In this document: positions 18,705 through 29,236 of the stretch, piece after piece
Numbering within the stretch: the first letter of the stretch is position 1
Layout of the letters: each line of letters begins with the position of its first letter
NCBI RefSeq assembly: GCF_900188095.1
Contig: NZ_FZOT01000001.1
Span: 637,025-701,024, forward strand
DNA length: 64,000 nt
Direction of reading: 5' to 3'
Source of the DNA: Noviherbaspirillum humi
GTDB lineage: Bacteria; Pseudomonadota; Gammaproteobacteria; Burkholderiales; Burkholderiaceae_D
Notes under the pieces: model-generated
Database searches by the model: none
What the model saw: the letters and a program-made list of their open reading frames with translations, nothing else
Told to the model about the DNA's origin: nothing
Translations under genes and position numbers: made by a program

Positions 18705-21020
18705 ATGGCATTCAAACTACCGTTCTTCACCAGGAGCAAGGCGCAGGCGGGCGTGGCGGAAGCGACGGACTTCGCTGCCGACGCCGGCATCGATGCCGGC
18801 GGAAGCGCGGTCCTGCAATCGGCGGACGCACCGGCGCAGCCGGCGCGCAAGCGTAAGAAGAAGCAGCGCACGGACGAGTCGGGCCAGAATTCGACCTTCA
18901 TCGCGGAAGCCCTGGAAAAAACCGGCGACATCCGGCTGCCCCTGATCGGCGCCATGCCCCTGGAGAGCCAGGTGCGGGTGCTGCTCATGGCGCTCGGCAT
19001 CTCCCTGGTCAGCGGCGCGCTCTCGGTGGCGGTCAATTCGAGCCGGTCCACCCAGGCGTCCACGCTGACCCAGATCGCCGGCGACGCGCTGATGCATTCG
19101 CAGCGCGTCGGCAAGGCGGCGCCGAACGCGATCCAGGGCAACGCCGAAGCCTTCAAGCAGCTCGAGGACAGCCGCAAGGAGCTGAACCACGACCTGTCGG
19201 TGCTGCTCCAGGGCGGCCTCTACCAGGGCCGCGAGATCGCGCCCGCCGCGGAGTCGCTGGCGCCGGTGCTGACCAATGCCCGCAAGCTGTGGAGCAGCTC
19301 CGACAAGGCGGCGGATACCATCTCCAAGATGCGCAAGGAACTCACCGGCTTCGGCGACACGCTGCAAAAGCTCAACGCCCTGTCGCCGGCGCTGCTGGAA
19401 CTGACCGAGCAGATCGCCACCCTGAAAGCGCAGAGCCAGGCGTCGCCGCGCGAGATTTCCGCTGCCGGCCAGCTGCTGATGCTCACCCAGCGCTTGGGAC
19501 GCAGCGCCAATGAATTTCTCACCAGCGAAGGCGTGAACAACGAAACCGCCTTCCTGCTCGGCAAGGACACCAACACCTTCCGCGACATCACCGAAGGCTT
19601 CCTCAATGGCAGCGACATGCTGCGCCTGAGCGCGGCGAAGGATCCGGATACGCGCGAGAAACTGCAGGAGCTGCAGACCGCCTTCGGCGAGTACCAGAAG
19701 CTGGTGGCGAGCATCCTCGGCAACCTGCAGAACTTCAACGCCGCCAAGCAGTCGGAGCAGCTGATCTTTGCCGAGAACGAGAAGCTCAAGCAAAGCTTGG
19801 CCGACCTGCAGAAAGCCTTCCGCGACGCCGAGGATTCGATCGGCTGGCCGGTGTGGCTGATGCTGGTCAGCGCCTTCTGCGCGCTGATGGCGGCGGTCGG
19901 CATCGCGCTGGTGCTGCTGCAGGACAGCCGCCACCGGGCGCGCGAAGCCGAACTGCGCCGGCGCGAGGCGGACGAGCAGCGCCTGCAGGCACTGCTCAAG
20001 GAAGAGGAAGCGAAAGCCACCAACGACCAGACCCAGTCGGCGATTCTGCGCCTCATGAACGAATTGCAGGAAGTGGCCGACGGCGACCTCACGGTGCAGG
20101 CGACGGTGTCGGAAGACATCACCGGCGCCATCGCCGACTCGGTGAACTACACGGTGGAAGAGCTGCGCGGCCTGGTCGGCCGCGTGACCCGCACCGCCGA
20201 GCAGGTGACCGCCGCGTCCGACCAGGCGCAGGACATTTCCAGCGCGCTGCTGGCCGCATCCCAGAAGCAGTCGCGCGAGATCCAGGAAACCGGCCAGGCG
20301 GTGCTCGAGATGGCGGTGCAGATCACCGACGTCTCCCGTTCGGCGAATGAATCGGCGGAAGTGGCGCAGCAGTCGGTGGCCGCGGCGGAAGAGGGCGCCA
20401 AGGCGGTGGAAGACGCGATCAAGGGCATGAACGAGATCCGCGAGCAGATTCAGGAAACCTCCAAGCGCATCAAGCGGCTGGGCGAATCCTCCCAGGAGAT
20501 CGGCGAGATCACCGAGCTGATTTCCGACATTACCGAGCAGACCAACGTGCTGGCGCTGAACGCCGCGATCCAGGCCGCTTCCGCCGGCGAGGCCGGCCGC
20601 GGCTTCTCGGTGGTGGCGGAAGAGGTGCAGCGGCTGGCGGAACGTTCGGCCGAGGCGACCAAGCAGATCGGCGCGCTGGTGCGCACCATTCAGACCGATA
20701 CCCACGACGCGGTGGCGGCGATGGAAAAATCCACCCAGGGCGTGGTCGAGGGCGCCAAGCTGTCGGACGCCGCCGGCGCGGCGCTGCTGGAGATCCGGCG
20801 CATTTCGAACCGGCTGGCCGACCTGATCCGCGACATTTCCTCCGCCACCGAGCATCAGGCCACCTCGGCCAACAGCGTGGCGCGCAACATCCAGAACATT
20901 CTGACCGTGACCGAACAGGCTCAGGAAGGCACGCAGCAGACGGCGCATTCGATCCGCGAACTGTCGACGCTGGCCGAGGAGCTGAAGAACTCGGTGTCGC
21001 GCTTCCGCATCAGCGACTGA
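18705..21020 (+). CDS. pilJ: Pilus chemoreceptor PilJ
   Basis: A 771-residue methyl-accepting protein. The ATG at 18705 has GGAGACC upstream; residues 1-80 are charged and cytoplasmic. Transmembrane helix 1 (about 93-113, [16 protein letters not shown]) is followed by a PilJ-type periplasmic helical region, helix 2 near 383-405 ([17 protein letters not shown]), a HAMP-like segment and the signalling domain. Its hairpin tip reads [20 protein letters not shown]. PilJ senses a surface or pilin-linked cue and controls ChpA through PilI. Confidence 0.93.
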   Translation: MAFKLPFFTRSKAQAGVAEATDFAADAGIDAGGSAVLQSADAPAQPARKRKKKQRTDESGQNSTFIAEALEKTGDIRLPLIGAMPLESQVRVLLMALGISLVSGALSVAVNSSRSTQASTLTQIAGDALMHSQRVGKAAPNAIQGNAEAFKQLEDSRKELNHDLSVLLQGGLYQGREIAPAAESLAPVLTNARKLWSSSDKAADTISKMRKELTGFGDTLQKLNALSPALLELTEQIATLKAQSQASPREISAAGQLLMLTQRLGRSANEFLTSEGVNNETAFLLGKDTNTFRDITEGFLNGSDMLRLSAAKDPDTREKLQELQTAFGEYQKLVASILGNLQNFNAAKQSEQLIFAENEKLKQSLADLQKAFRDAEDSIGWPVWLMLVSAFCALMAAVGIALVLLQDSRHRAREAELRRREADEQRLQALLKEEEAKATNDQTQSAILRLMNELQEVADGDLTVQATVSEDITGAIADSVNYTVEELRGLVGRVTRTAEQVTAASDQAQDISSALLAASQKQSREIQETGQAVLEMAVQITDVSRSANESAEVAQQSVAAAEEGAKAVEDAIKGMNEIREQIQETSKRIKRLGESSQEIGEITELISDITEQTNVLALNAAIQAASAGEAGRGFSVVAEEVQRLAERSAEATKQIGALVRTIQTDTHDAVAAMEKSTQGVVEGAKLSDAAGAALLEIRRISNRLADLIRDISSATEHQATSANSVARNIQNILTVTEQAQEGTQQTAHSIRELSTLAEELKNSVSRFRISD

Positions 21021-21089
21021 GTCGAGCCATGAGCGATGCCGCCGCCCCGGCCCGAGCCGGGCGGCATCCGAATCTTCGAAGAGGTAGTG

Positions 21090-24000
21090 ATGACGCCCCC
21101 TAATTCCACTGCATCGCCCATCGATACCGGGCCGCTGTCCTGGGTGCTGGGCGAGATCCGCGAATCGCTGTCGCGCTCCGCCGCGGCGCTGCGCGAGGCC
21201 TTGCCGCAGGATGCGGATGCCCGCGCCACCCTGATGCGTCATGCCAAGAACTTCCTGCACCAGGCGCATGGCGCGCTGCAGATCGTCGACATCGACGGCA
21301 TCGCGGTCATCTCCGAAGCGGTCGAGAGCCTGCTGCAGAAAGTGGAGGGCGGCCAGCTCGGGCTGGACGAGGCGCTGGTCAACGACATCGCCACCGCCTT
21401 CCAGGCGCTGACCGAGTATCTCGAAGAGCTGCGCTCCGGCATGCCGCACCAGCCGGTTCGCCTGTTCCCTTATTACCAGGCGCTGATGAATGGCCGCGGC
21501 GCCGAATCCCCCCATCCGGGCGACCTGTTCTTCCCCGACCTTTCCACCGCGTTTGCCCCTGAGCCGGCCCGAGGCGGCACGCCGCCCGCCGATCTGTCCA
21601 GCCTGCGCGGCCGCTTCGAGCTTGCGCTGCTGGGGTTGATGAAGGCAGACGCCGCAGCGGCGCGCACGCATGGCGCCGCCATGCGCGACGTCATCGCCGA
21701 CGTCGTGCACGGCCAGTCCGGCGCTAGGGCGCGCGCCTTCTGGCGCGTCATGCAGGGCATGGCCGAAGCGGTCGGCGGCGGGCATGTCGGCGTCGACATC
21801 GAGATCAAGCGCCTGTTCGGCCGCATCAACCTGCAGCTGCGCCGGCTGAGCGAAGGATCGGCCAGCCTGGCCGAGCGCCTGCAGCGCGACGCGCTGTTCT
21901 TCATCGCGCAGATCGACGATGCACCGCCCGCCATCCGCGAGTTGCAGCAGGCTTACCGGCTGGACGGCATGGTGCCGCGCGACTACGCCGAGCGGCGCTA
22001 TGGGCGCATCGATCTCGAGGCGCAGCTCAAGGCCAAGGAAAGGCTGGCGCATGCGAAGAGCACCTGGACGCGCATTGCCGGCGGCGAAGCGGCGCTCGCG
22101 CCCGCCTTCGAGGCGGACATGCAGGCACTGGCCGAAGCCGGCGCCGGCCTGGGTTCCGAACCGCTGGCCAAGCTGCTGCGCGAGATGTCCGGCATCGCCC
22201 GGCATGCCGCCCATGGGATCATCGCCGACAGCATCGGCCTGGAAATGGCGACCGGCCTGCTGTTTCTGGAAAACGCGCTGAACAGCCTGAACCGGCTGCC
22301 GGCCGACTTTGCCGAGCAGGCGCAAACCCTCACCCTGCGGCTGCTGTCGCTGGTGGAAGGCCAGCCGGCGGAACAGGCGGCGCCCTGGCTCAACGACATG
22401 TCGCAGCAGGCGCAGCACCGGCAAACCATGGCGGTGCTCGGCAATGAAATGCAGTCCAATCTGCGCCAGGTGGAAAAGCAGCTCGATGAATATTTCCGCG
22501 AGCCGGCCGCCCAGCACGGTACGCTGCCCGACATCGACCGCATGCTGGGGCAGCTGCAAGGCGTGCTGGCCGTGCTCGACCAGCCCGATGCCGTCGACGC
22601 GATCGCCCATGCGCGCAGCCACCTGCGCGCCTTCATCGATGCGCCGGCCTCGACCGAGCCGCCGCTGCATGCCTGCCAGCAGGTGGCGCGCAATGTCGGC
22701 GCCCTCGGATTCTTCATCGATGCGATGCAGCAGGATGCGGACGAGGCAAGATCGCGCTTCGTGTTCGATCCGGAAAGCGGCAGCTTCCAGTCGCGCCTGC
22801 TCGACCGGCGGGCGCCGGTGCAACCCGTTGCCGCTTTCGAATCCGCCATGCCGGCGGCGCCGCACGATGCAGCACCGGCCGAACCGGCCAGTGCCGAGGA
22901 AGACCTGACGCGCTTCCAGCAGCAGTCCGCCACCCTGGCGCGGGCGCTGGGCGAACAGCCCGACGACGCCGATCTGCAGCAGCAGTTGCGCGAATCGCTG
23001 GAGCAGATGCGGGTGAACGCGACGCTGGTGGCCGACACCGGGGCGGCAGAACGCGCCAAGGCCGGCATCCGCCTGCTGGATGAGCCCAATGCGGCGCCGG
23101 ACATGCTGACCGCCATCGTCTCGGCTGAAGAGGCCGGCGCGCCGGAAGCGCGCGCGCCGCTGCCTGCGCCCAGTCTGCCCGAGAGCGAGGATGCGATCGA
23201 TGCCGAGCTGCTGGAAATCTTCATCGGCGAGGCCGACGAGGTATTGCAGACGGTGCGCGCCGTGCTGCCGCAATCGCGCCATGCGCCGCGCAGCGAGGAA
23301 CATCTGACCACGCTGCGGCGCGGCTTCCATACCCTGAAGGGCAGCGGCCGCATGGTCGGCCTGACGGCCTTTGGCGAGGCGGCCTGGAGCATAGAACAAG
23401 TCCTCAACCTCCGGCTGGCTGACGCCGCCGGCGGCGACGAGGCGCTGTTCCATCTGCTGGAGCAGGCGGAGCAGCTGATGCAGGCCTGGGTCGCCGACCT
23501 GCGCGAGACCGGCGCCTCATCCCGTGACGGTGCTGCGCTGATCGAAGACGCGCGCCGCCTGCGCGAAGGCTTGCCGCCCGCATCGCAGGCTGCGGCGCCG
23601 GTGGCGCAGGAACTGCCGGCGCTCGAGCTGGGAAATGCCGCCGAGCCGGAACCGGACTTCGCCGCAGCCGAAGAAGACGGCGCCTTGCCGCCGCTGCCGG
23701 ATGCGCCGACTGAAGCCACGCTGGACGAACTGCCGGTCGAGTTCGGCTTCTCGGCGGATGCGGATGACGTGCCGCTACCGCCGCAAGCGGTCGAGACGAC
23801 CGCCGAGCCGGTCGACCTGTCGGATGCGCTTGACGCCGACGCCTTCGAGGATGCCCCTGCTGACGTTCCTGCCGGGGTTGCTGCCGAGATTTCTGCACAG
23901 ATTTCTGCAGAGGAGGCCATCCAGGCCCCCGTTGCAGCGCCCATTGAAGAGCCGGCCGAGGCCGCCCCTGGCACGGTGATCGACTTCCCGCTGCCAGGCG

Positions 24001-26951
24001 CTTCCACCGCCAGCCAGGATGAAAACATCCGGCGCATCGGCACGCTGGAAATCAGCCTGCCGCTGCATAACATTTATCTGGCCGAGACCGACGAACTGGT
24101 GCGGCGCCTGTCGCAGGACATTGCCGAGTGGCGGCATGAGCCGGAGCGGGCGGTGCTGGTGCAGTCGGTGCACGCGGCGCATTCGCTCGCCGGCAGTTCT
24201 TCCACCGTCGGCTTCAGCGCCTTGCATGAAGTGGCCTTTGCCTTCGAGATGGTGATGCAGCAGCTGCTGCGCAAGCCGGTGGCGCTGCACGATGCCGACT
24301 TCGACCTGCTGGATGCGAACGTCGAGGTGTTCCGCGCCATGCTGCAGAAGTTCAATACCGGCATCATGCCGGAGCGAGAACCGGGCCAGATTCTCCTGCT
24401 GCAAAGGCTGAAGGCGGATCTGGAGCAGCGGGCCGCCATGGAGCCGTCCGAACCTGCACGCGAAGCCGACCTGGAGGCGGCGGGGATCGCACCCGATGCC
24501 GGCGATGGCGATGACGCCGATCCGGTGCTGCGCCAGGGCATGCATGCGCCGGTGCTGGCGCACGTGGCGGTCGAGGAGCCGGGGGCCGAATCGCCAGGAA
24601 GCGATGCGGCGGAGCCGGTGCCGCAGGATGAGCTGGATGCCGACCTGCTGCCGGTCTTCCTGGAAGAAGGCGAGGACATGCTGCGTCAGGTCGGACAGCT
24701 GCTGGCTTCCTGGCCGGCCCAGTCCGATGGCGCGGCGGTGCCGCAAGGCTTGCTGCGACTGTTCCATACCCTGAAGGGCAGCGCCCGCATGGCCGGCGCC
24801 ATGGCGCTCGGCCACCATTTTCACCAGCTCGAAACCCGCATCGAAGCCCTGATGCGCAAGGGTGCGCCGTCGCCGCAGGCCATCGAGGACCTGCAGCAGG
24901 CGCACGACTTGGCAATGCAGATGTTCGAGGCGCTGCGCCATCCGGCGCCCGCCGTGATGCCGCAGGCGCCACAAGCACAAGCGCCACAGGTGCCGGCCAT
25001 GCCTGCGCAAACCCTGCCCGCCGTCCCCACCGCGCCGCCAGCGATTCCGGCGGTCCAGCAGCAGGAAGCCGCCGTCGCCAGAGCAGCCGGCGGCGCCGTG
25101 ATGCGGGTGCAGGCGGAGGCGCTGGACCGGCTGCTGAACCAGGCCGGCGAGGTTTCCATTTCCCGCGCCCGCCTGGAAAACCAGATCGGCAACCTGCAGC
25201 AGTCGCTGTCGGAGCTGACCGAGAACGTCGGCCGGCTGCGCCAGCAATTGCGGGAAATCGAAATCCAGGCCGAAAGCCAGATCGCCTCCAGCAAGGCGAA
25301 TGCGGCCGACCGCGAATTTGATCCGCTGGAATTCGACCGCTTCACCCGCCTGCAGGAACTGACCCGCATGATGGCCGAGACGGTGAACGACGTCGGCTCG
25401 GTGCAGCAGAGCATCAACCGTACCGTCGACCTGGCAACCGGCGACCTGCTGCAGCAGGCGCGCCTCACGCGCGACCTGCAGCAGGACCTGATGCGGGTGC
25501 GCATGGTGCAGTTTGCCAGCATCTCCGACCGCCTCTACCGGGTGGCGCGCCAGACGGCGAAGGAGGTCGACAAGCGCGTCAACCTCGACATCCGAGGCGG
25601 CACGGTGGAAATGGACCGCGGCGTTCTCGAGCACATGACCGGACCGTTCGAGCACCTGCTGCGCAATGCCATCGTGCATGGCATCGAGTCGCGCGCGCAG
25701 CGCCAGGCGCGGGGCAAGGCCGAGACCGGGGAGTTGCTGATCGAGGTGCGGCAGGAAGGCAACGAGGTCGTGATCCGCTTCTCCGACGACGGCCGCGGCC
25801 TGGACCTGGCGCGCATCCGCAGCAAGGCCGGCGAGCTCGGGCTGCTGGCCCTGGATGCGCCGGCGGGCGATGCCGAGGTGGCGGACATGATCTTCCACCC
25901 CGGCTTCTCCACCGCCGAGCAGGTCACCGAACTGGCCGGCCGCGGCGTCGGCATGGACGTGGTGCGTTCGGAAGCGGTGGCCCTCGGCGGCCGCATCGCC
26001 ACCACTTCCCGGCCGGGCCAGGGCGTGACCTTCGAAATCCATCTGCCGCTGACCCTGGCGGTGACCCAGGTGGTGCTGCTCTCGTCCGCCGGCAAGACCT
26101 ATGCGGTGCCGTCAGTACTGGTGCAGCAGGTGCAGCAGCTCCGGGGGCAGGCGCTGGCTTCGGCCTACAACGACGGCGCGCTGCCCTGGCAGGAGCGCCA
26201 GGTGCCGCTGCATTACCTGCCGGCCCTGCTCGGCGACGCCGAGTCGGCGCCCCTGGCGCAGCAGTATTCGCCCTGCCTGATCCTCAGCAGCGGCGGCGAG
26301 CAGATCGCCATCCATGTGGACAAGGTATTGGGCAACCGGGAAGCGGTGATCAAGAACGTCGGCCCGCAGCTGGCGCGTCTGCCCGGCATCGCCGGCGCCA
26401 CGGTGCTCGGCTCCGGCGAGATCGTGCTCATCCTCGATCCGGTCCAGCTGGCGCAGCGCGCGCACAAGCAGGCGCTGCGGCCGGCCCAGTCGGAGGCGGG
26501 CGCCATCGGCGCCATCGCCGAGCTCAGCGTGTCGCCCGAGACCGCCCAGGAACCGGTGCAGGGTTTGCGCACCCAGCACATCGTGATGGTGGTGGATGAT
26601 TCGGTGACGGTGCGCCGGGTGACCCAGCGCCTGCTGCTGCGCGAGGGCTATCAGGTGGTGCTGGCCAAGGATGGGGTGGATGCGCTGGAGAAGCTGCAGT
26701 CGATCACGCCGAGCGTGATGCTGGTGGATATCGAAATGCCGCGCATGGATGGCTTCGACCTGACCCGCAACGTGCGCGACGACGAGCGCACCCGGCACAT
26801 CCCGATCGTGATGATCACGTCCCGCACCGCCGCCAAGCATCGCAACTATGCGATGGAACTGGGCGTGAACGCCTATCTCGGCAAGCCCTACCAGGAAGCG
26901 CAGCTGCTGCAGCTCATCGCCGGCTACGTCGCCGACGCAAAGATGAATTGA
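21090..26951 (+). CDS. chpA: Pil-Chp hybrid histidine kinase ChpA/PilL
   Basis: A 1953-residue CheA-type kinase. Visible modules in order: an N-terminal Hpt-like domain with His60 (LHQAHGALQ), a long helical region without clear motifs, three further Hpt sites (His747 in FHTLKGSGR; His1031 in VHAAHSLAGSS; His1226 in FHTLKGSAR), Pro/Ala-rich linkers, a dimerisation helix, and the HATPase domain (HLLRNAIVHG near 1522; SDDGRGLDL near 1565). A CheW-like domain and a C-terminal receiver with Asp1880 (VDIEMPRMDG) follow. It phosphorylates PilG/PilH. The start was chosen at 21090 after GAAGAGG. Pseudomonas ChpA is larger with more phosphosites. Confidence 0.92.
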   Translation: MTPPNSTASPIDTGPLSWVLGEIRESLSRSAAALREALPQDADARATLMRHAKNFLHQAHGALQIVDIDGIAVISEAVESLLQKVEGGQLGLDEALVNDIATAFQALTEYLEELRSGMPHQPVRLFPYYQALMNGRGAESPHPGDLFFPDLSTAFAPEPARGGTPPADLSSLRGRFELALLGLMKADAAAARTHGAAMRDVIADVVHGQSGARARAFWRVMQGMAEAVGGGHVGVDIEIKRLFGRINLQLRRLSEGSASLAERLQRDALFFIAQIDDAPPAIRELQQAYRLDGMVPRDYAERRYGRIDLEAQLKAKERLAHAKSTWTRIAGGEAALAPAFEADMQALAEAGAGLGSEPLAKLLREMSGIARHAAHGIIADSIGLEMATGLLFLENALNSLNRLPADFAEQAQTLTLRLLSLVEGQPAEQAAPWLNDMSQQAQHRQTMAVLGNEMQSNLRQVEKQLDEYFREPAAQHGTLPDIDRMLGQLQGVLAVLDQPDAVDAIAHARSHLRAFIDAPASTEPPLHACQQVARNVGALGFFIDAMQQDADEARSRFVFDPESGSFQSRLLDRRAPVQPVAAFESAMPAAPHDAAPAEPASAEEDLTRFQQQSATLARALGEQPDDADLQQQLRESLEQMRVNATLVADTGAAERAKAGIRLLDEPNAAPDMLTAIVSAEEAGAPEARAPLPAPSLPESEDAIDAELLEIFIGEADEVLQTVRAVLPQSRHAPRSEEHLTTLRRGFHTLKGSGRMVGLTAFGEAAWSIEQVLNLRLADAAGGDEALFHLLEQAEQLMQAWVADLRETGASSRDGAALIEDARRLREGLPPASQAAAPVAQELPALELGNAAEPEPDFAAAEEDGALPPLPDAPTEATLDELPVEFGFSADADDVPLPPQAVETTAEPVDLSDALDADAFEDAPADVPAGVAAEISAQISAEEAIQAPVAAPIEEPAEAAPGTVIDFPLPGASTASQDENIRRIGTLEISLPLHNIYLAETDELVRRLSQDIAEWRHEPERAVLVQSVHAAHSLAGSSSTVGFSALHEVAFAFEMVMQQLLRKPVALHDADFDLLDANVEVFRAMLQKFNTGIMPEREPGQILLLQRLKADLEQRAAMEPSEPAREADLEAAGIAPDAGDGDDADPVLRQGMHAPVLAHVAVEEPGAESPGSDAAEPVPQDELDADLLPVFLEEGEDMLRQVGQLLASWPAQSDGAAVPQGLLRLFHTLKGSARMAGAMALGHHFHQLETRIEALMRKGAPSPQAIEDLQQAHDLAMQMFEALRHPAPAVMPQAPQAQAPQVPAMPAQTLPAVPTAPPAIPAVQQQEAAVARAAGGAVMRVQAEALDRLLNQAGEVSISRARLENQIGNLQQSLSELTENVGRLRQQLREIEIQAESQIASSKANAADREFDPLEFDRFTRLQELTRMMAETVNDVGSVQQSINRTVDLATGDLLQQARLTRDLQQDLMRVRMVQFASISDRLYRVARQTAKEVDKRVNLDIRGGTVEMDRGVLEHMTGPFEHLLRNAIVHGIESRAQRQARGKAETGELLIEVRQEGNEVVIRFSDDGRGLDLARIRSKAGELGLLALDAPAGDAEVADMIFHPGFSTAEQVTELAGRGVGMDVVRSEAVALGGRIATTSRPGQGVTFEIHLPLTLAVTQVVLLSSAGKTYAVPSVLVQQVQQLRGQALASAYNDGALPWQERQVPLHYLPALLGDAESAPLAQQYSPCLILSSGGEQIAIHVDKVLGNREAVIKNVGPQLARLPGIAGATVLGSGEIVLILDPVQLAQRAHKQALRPAQSEAGAIGAIAELSVSPETAQEPVQGLRTQHIVMVVDDSVTVRRVTQRLLLREGYQVVLAKDGVDALEKLQSITPSVMLVDIEMPRMDGFDLTRNVRDDERTRHIPIVMITSRTAAKHRNYAMELGVNAYLGKPYQEAQLLQLIAGYVADAKMN

Positions 26952-26958
26952 TTCGTCC

Positions 26959-26980
26959 CGCCGGGGCGCCCGCCCCGGCG
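26959..26980. terminator. Hairpin between chpA and the photolyase gene
   Basis: CGCCGGGGCG-CC-CGCCCCGGCG is a perfect 10-bp stem in the 42-base gap between two convergent genes. No T-run follows on either strand, so termination would rely on stem strength or Rho. Confidence 0.5.
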
Positions 26981-26993
26981 ATTCCATGCGCGG

Positions 26994-28472
26994 TCAATCC
27001 GCGGTTTCCGGCTGCACCTTCTTCACCACCGCATAGCGCGCCAGCGTCCGCTGGCGCGCCTCGTCATGCTGCATCACCGGCAGCGCATAATCCCGCCCGA
27101 GCGCGATGCCGGCCGCCTCGAGTTGCGCCGGCTTGGCCAGCCAGGGCGCATGGATCGCCTTGTTCGGCAGCCGCGCCAGTTGCGGCAGGTAGCGGCGGAT
27201 GAACTTGCCCTCCGGGTCGAATTTTTCCGATTGGGTGACGGGATTGAAGATGCGGAAGTAGGGCTGGGCGTCGCAGCCGCTGGAGGCGGCCCATTGCCAG
27301 CCGCCGTTGTTGGACGACAGCTCGAAGTCGTTCAGGTGGAGGGCGAAATACGCTTCGCCCCAGCGCCAGTCCAGTCCCAGGTCCTTGGTGAGGAAGGAGG
27401 CCGTCACCATGCGCAGGCGGTTGTGCATGTAGCCGGTCTGGTTCAGCTGGGCCATGGCCGCGTCCACCAAAGGGTAGCCGGTGCGGGCTTCGCACCAGGC
27501 GGCGAACAGCTCCCGCGCCGCTTCGCCGTCTTCCCAGCGGATGCGGTCGTACTCCGGCTTGAAGGCCTGGGTGGCCACACGAGGATGATGGTGCAGGATC
27601 ATGAAATAGAAGTCGCGCCAGATCAGCTCCGACAGCCAGGTGGCGGCGCCGCTGCTGCCGGGCAGGTGCATGGCTTCCAGCGCCCGCCGCGCCAGGGTGC
27701 GGATCGATACCGTGCCGAAGCGCAGATGCGTGGAGAGATAGGACGGCCCCTTCACTGCCGGAAAATCGCGCGTCTCGTGGTAGCGGCCGATGCGAGGCAG
27801 GAAGTCTTCCAGTAACTTGGCGCCGCCGGACGCGCCGGTGGGCATGCCGAGCGCATTCAGGTTGGTCGGCTCGAAGCCGAGCGCCGCCAGCGAGGGCAAA
27901 CCGGTCGCCCGCCTTCCCGGCGACGCCAGGCGGTCGGCGTAAGCATCGACCGGATAGGGCTTGACGAAGAAATCGCCGCCTTCATGCAGCTTGCGCAGCC
28001 AGGCATTCTTGTAGGGAGTGAACACCGAGAACGGCCGGGCCGACTGCGACAGCACCTCGTCCTTCTCGAAGATGGCCTGGTCCTTGAAGGCTAGCAGGCG
28101 CCGTCCGGCTTCCTTCAGCGCGCTGGCCACCGCAGTGTCACGGGCGATGGCTTGCGGCTCGTAGTCATGGTTGACGAAGACGGCGTCCACGCCGAGTTCG
28201 CTCGCCAGCTTGGGAATTTCCTGCGCCGCCGCCGCATGGCGCACGATCAGGCTGCCGCCGAGCCGTTCCAGATCGCGGCCCAGTTCCGCCAGCGCGGCCA
28301 GGATGAACTCCACCCGGCGGTCGCGGCGCGGCAGCGCATCCAGTATCTCGGTATCGAAGATGAAAGCGCAGTACACCGACCGGCTCTGCTTCAGGGCATG
28401 GTAGAGCGCAGCATGGTCGAATGCGCGCAGGTCGCGGCGGAACCAGACGAGCGATTTGTCGAACGATGGCAC
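26994..28472 (-). CDS. phrB: Deoxyribodipyrimidine photolyase
   Basis: A 492-residue class I cryptochrome/photolyase that uses light and FADH to split cyclobutane pyrimidine dimers. It has an N-terminal antenna-binding domain (SLVWFRRDLRAFDH) and a C-terminal FAD domain with WLSELIWRDFYFMIL, TGYPLVDAAMAQL, MHNRLRMVTASFL and NNGGWQWAASSGCDAQPYF. The GTG start at 28472 is set by a strong ribosome site (28480-28485); in-frame codons upstream run 44 residues with no family similarity. Divergent from yqgE. Confidence 0.95.
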   Translation of the reverse strand: MPSFDKSLVWFRRDLRAFDHAALYHALKQSRSVYCAFIFDTEILDALPRRDRRVEFILAALAELGRDLERLGGSLIVRHAAAAQEIPKLASELGVDAVFVNHDYEPQAIARDTAVASALKEAGRRLLAFKDQAIFEKDEVLSQSARPFSVFTPYKNAWLRKLHEGGDFFVKPYPVDAYADRLASPGRRATGLPSLAALGFEPTNLNALGMPTGASGGAKLLEDFLPRIGRYHETRDFPAVKGPSYLSTHLRFGTVSIRTLARRALEAMHLPGSSGAATWLSELIWRDFYFMILHHHPRVATQAFKPEYDRIRWEDGEAARELFAAWCEARTGYPLVDAAMAQLNQTGYMHNRLRMVTASFLTKDLGLDWRWGEAYFALHLNDFELSSNNGGWQWAASSGCDAQPYFRIFNPVTQSEKFDPEGKFIRRYLPQLARLPNKAIHAPWLAKPAQLEAAGIALGRDYALPVMQHDEARQRTLARYAVVKKVQPETAD

Positions 28473-28479
28473 GGGCTTT

Positions 28480-28485
28480 CCTCCC
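28480..28485 (-). promoter_or_regulatory. Ribosome binding site fixing the photolyase start
   Basis: On the minus strand this reads GGGAGG, seven bases before the GTG at 28472. It decides the start against the longer open frame. Confidence 0.8.
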
Positions 28486-28642
28486 TGGAAAGCATGGCGT
28501 TCCCGGCCGAAGCGGGCAAGGACGCATGCTGCAATGTTAGAATGGGCATTATGGTAAAGCATGATGTCCGCACGCCGCATACCGGCGAGCCGCCAGGACC
28601 GCACCGCTTGCCGCCATCCACTGTTTTCGAATTCCTCTTATC

Positions 28643-29218
28643 GTGGCCAACGCCGAGCTCAACCTGTCGGATCACTTCCTGATCGCCATGCCGTCCATGC
28701 TGGACCCGGTCTTCGGCGGGACGGTGATCTATATCTGCGAGCACAGCGAAAGCGGCGCCCTGGGCGTGATCATCAACAAGCCGACCGACATGACGATGGA
28801 AGTCTTGCTCGAGCGTATCGACCTGAAGCTGGAAATCAGCCCCAGCCAGATCGGCGATGCCAAGCCGGTGATGTTCGGCGGGCCGGTGCAGGTGGAGCGC
28901 GGCTTCGTGCTGCACGTCCCGCACGGCACCTACTCTTCCACCATGAAGGTGAGCGAGGACGTGGCCCTGACCACGTCCAAGGATGTGCTGGAGGCGGTGG
29001 CGTCCGGCCGCGGCCCGGAGCGCATCCTGGTGACGCTCGGCTGCGCCGGCTGGAGCGGCGGGCAGCTGGAGGAAGAGATCAAGCGCAACGGCTGGCTGAC
29101 GGTGCGCGCCGATCCGGCCATCATCTTCGACCTGCCGGTGGAGGAGCGGTTTTCCGCCGCCATGCATCTGCTCGGCATCGATCCCCTGATGCTGACCGGC
29201 GACGCCGGCCACGCCTGA
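28643..29218 (+). CDS. yqgE: UPF0301/AlgH family protein YqgE
   Basis: A 191-residue protein (GTG start) with the family opening LSDHFLIAMPSMLDPVFGGTVIYICEH in segments, GALGVIINKP, FGGPVQVERGFVLH and VTLGCAGWSGGQLEEEI. The fold is known but the biochemical role is not established; the related AlgH was tied genetically to alginate regulation in Pseudomonas. It heads the conserved yqgE-ruvX-pyrR-pyrB-pyrC' cluster. Confidence 0.9.
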   Translation: MANAELNLSDHFLIAMPSMLDPVFGGTVIYICEHSESGALGVIINKPTDMTMEVLLERIDLKLEISPSQIGDAKPVMFGGPVQVERGFVLHVPHGTYSSTMKVSEDVALTTSKDVLEAVASGRGPERILVTLGCAGWSGGQLEEEIKRNGWLTVRADPAIIFDLPVEERFSAAMHLLGIDPLMLTGDAGHA

Positions 29219-29236
29219 CTCGACGGCGGACGGCGG

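Noticed and set aside
18717..23453. Very long open frame (1578 codons) on the minus strand opposite pilJ and chpA
   Set aside because: It is antisense to two clearly recognised genes, is rich in Arg, His, Gly and Gln as expected of a reversed high-GC coding frame, and shows no domain motif.
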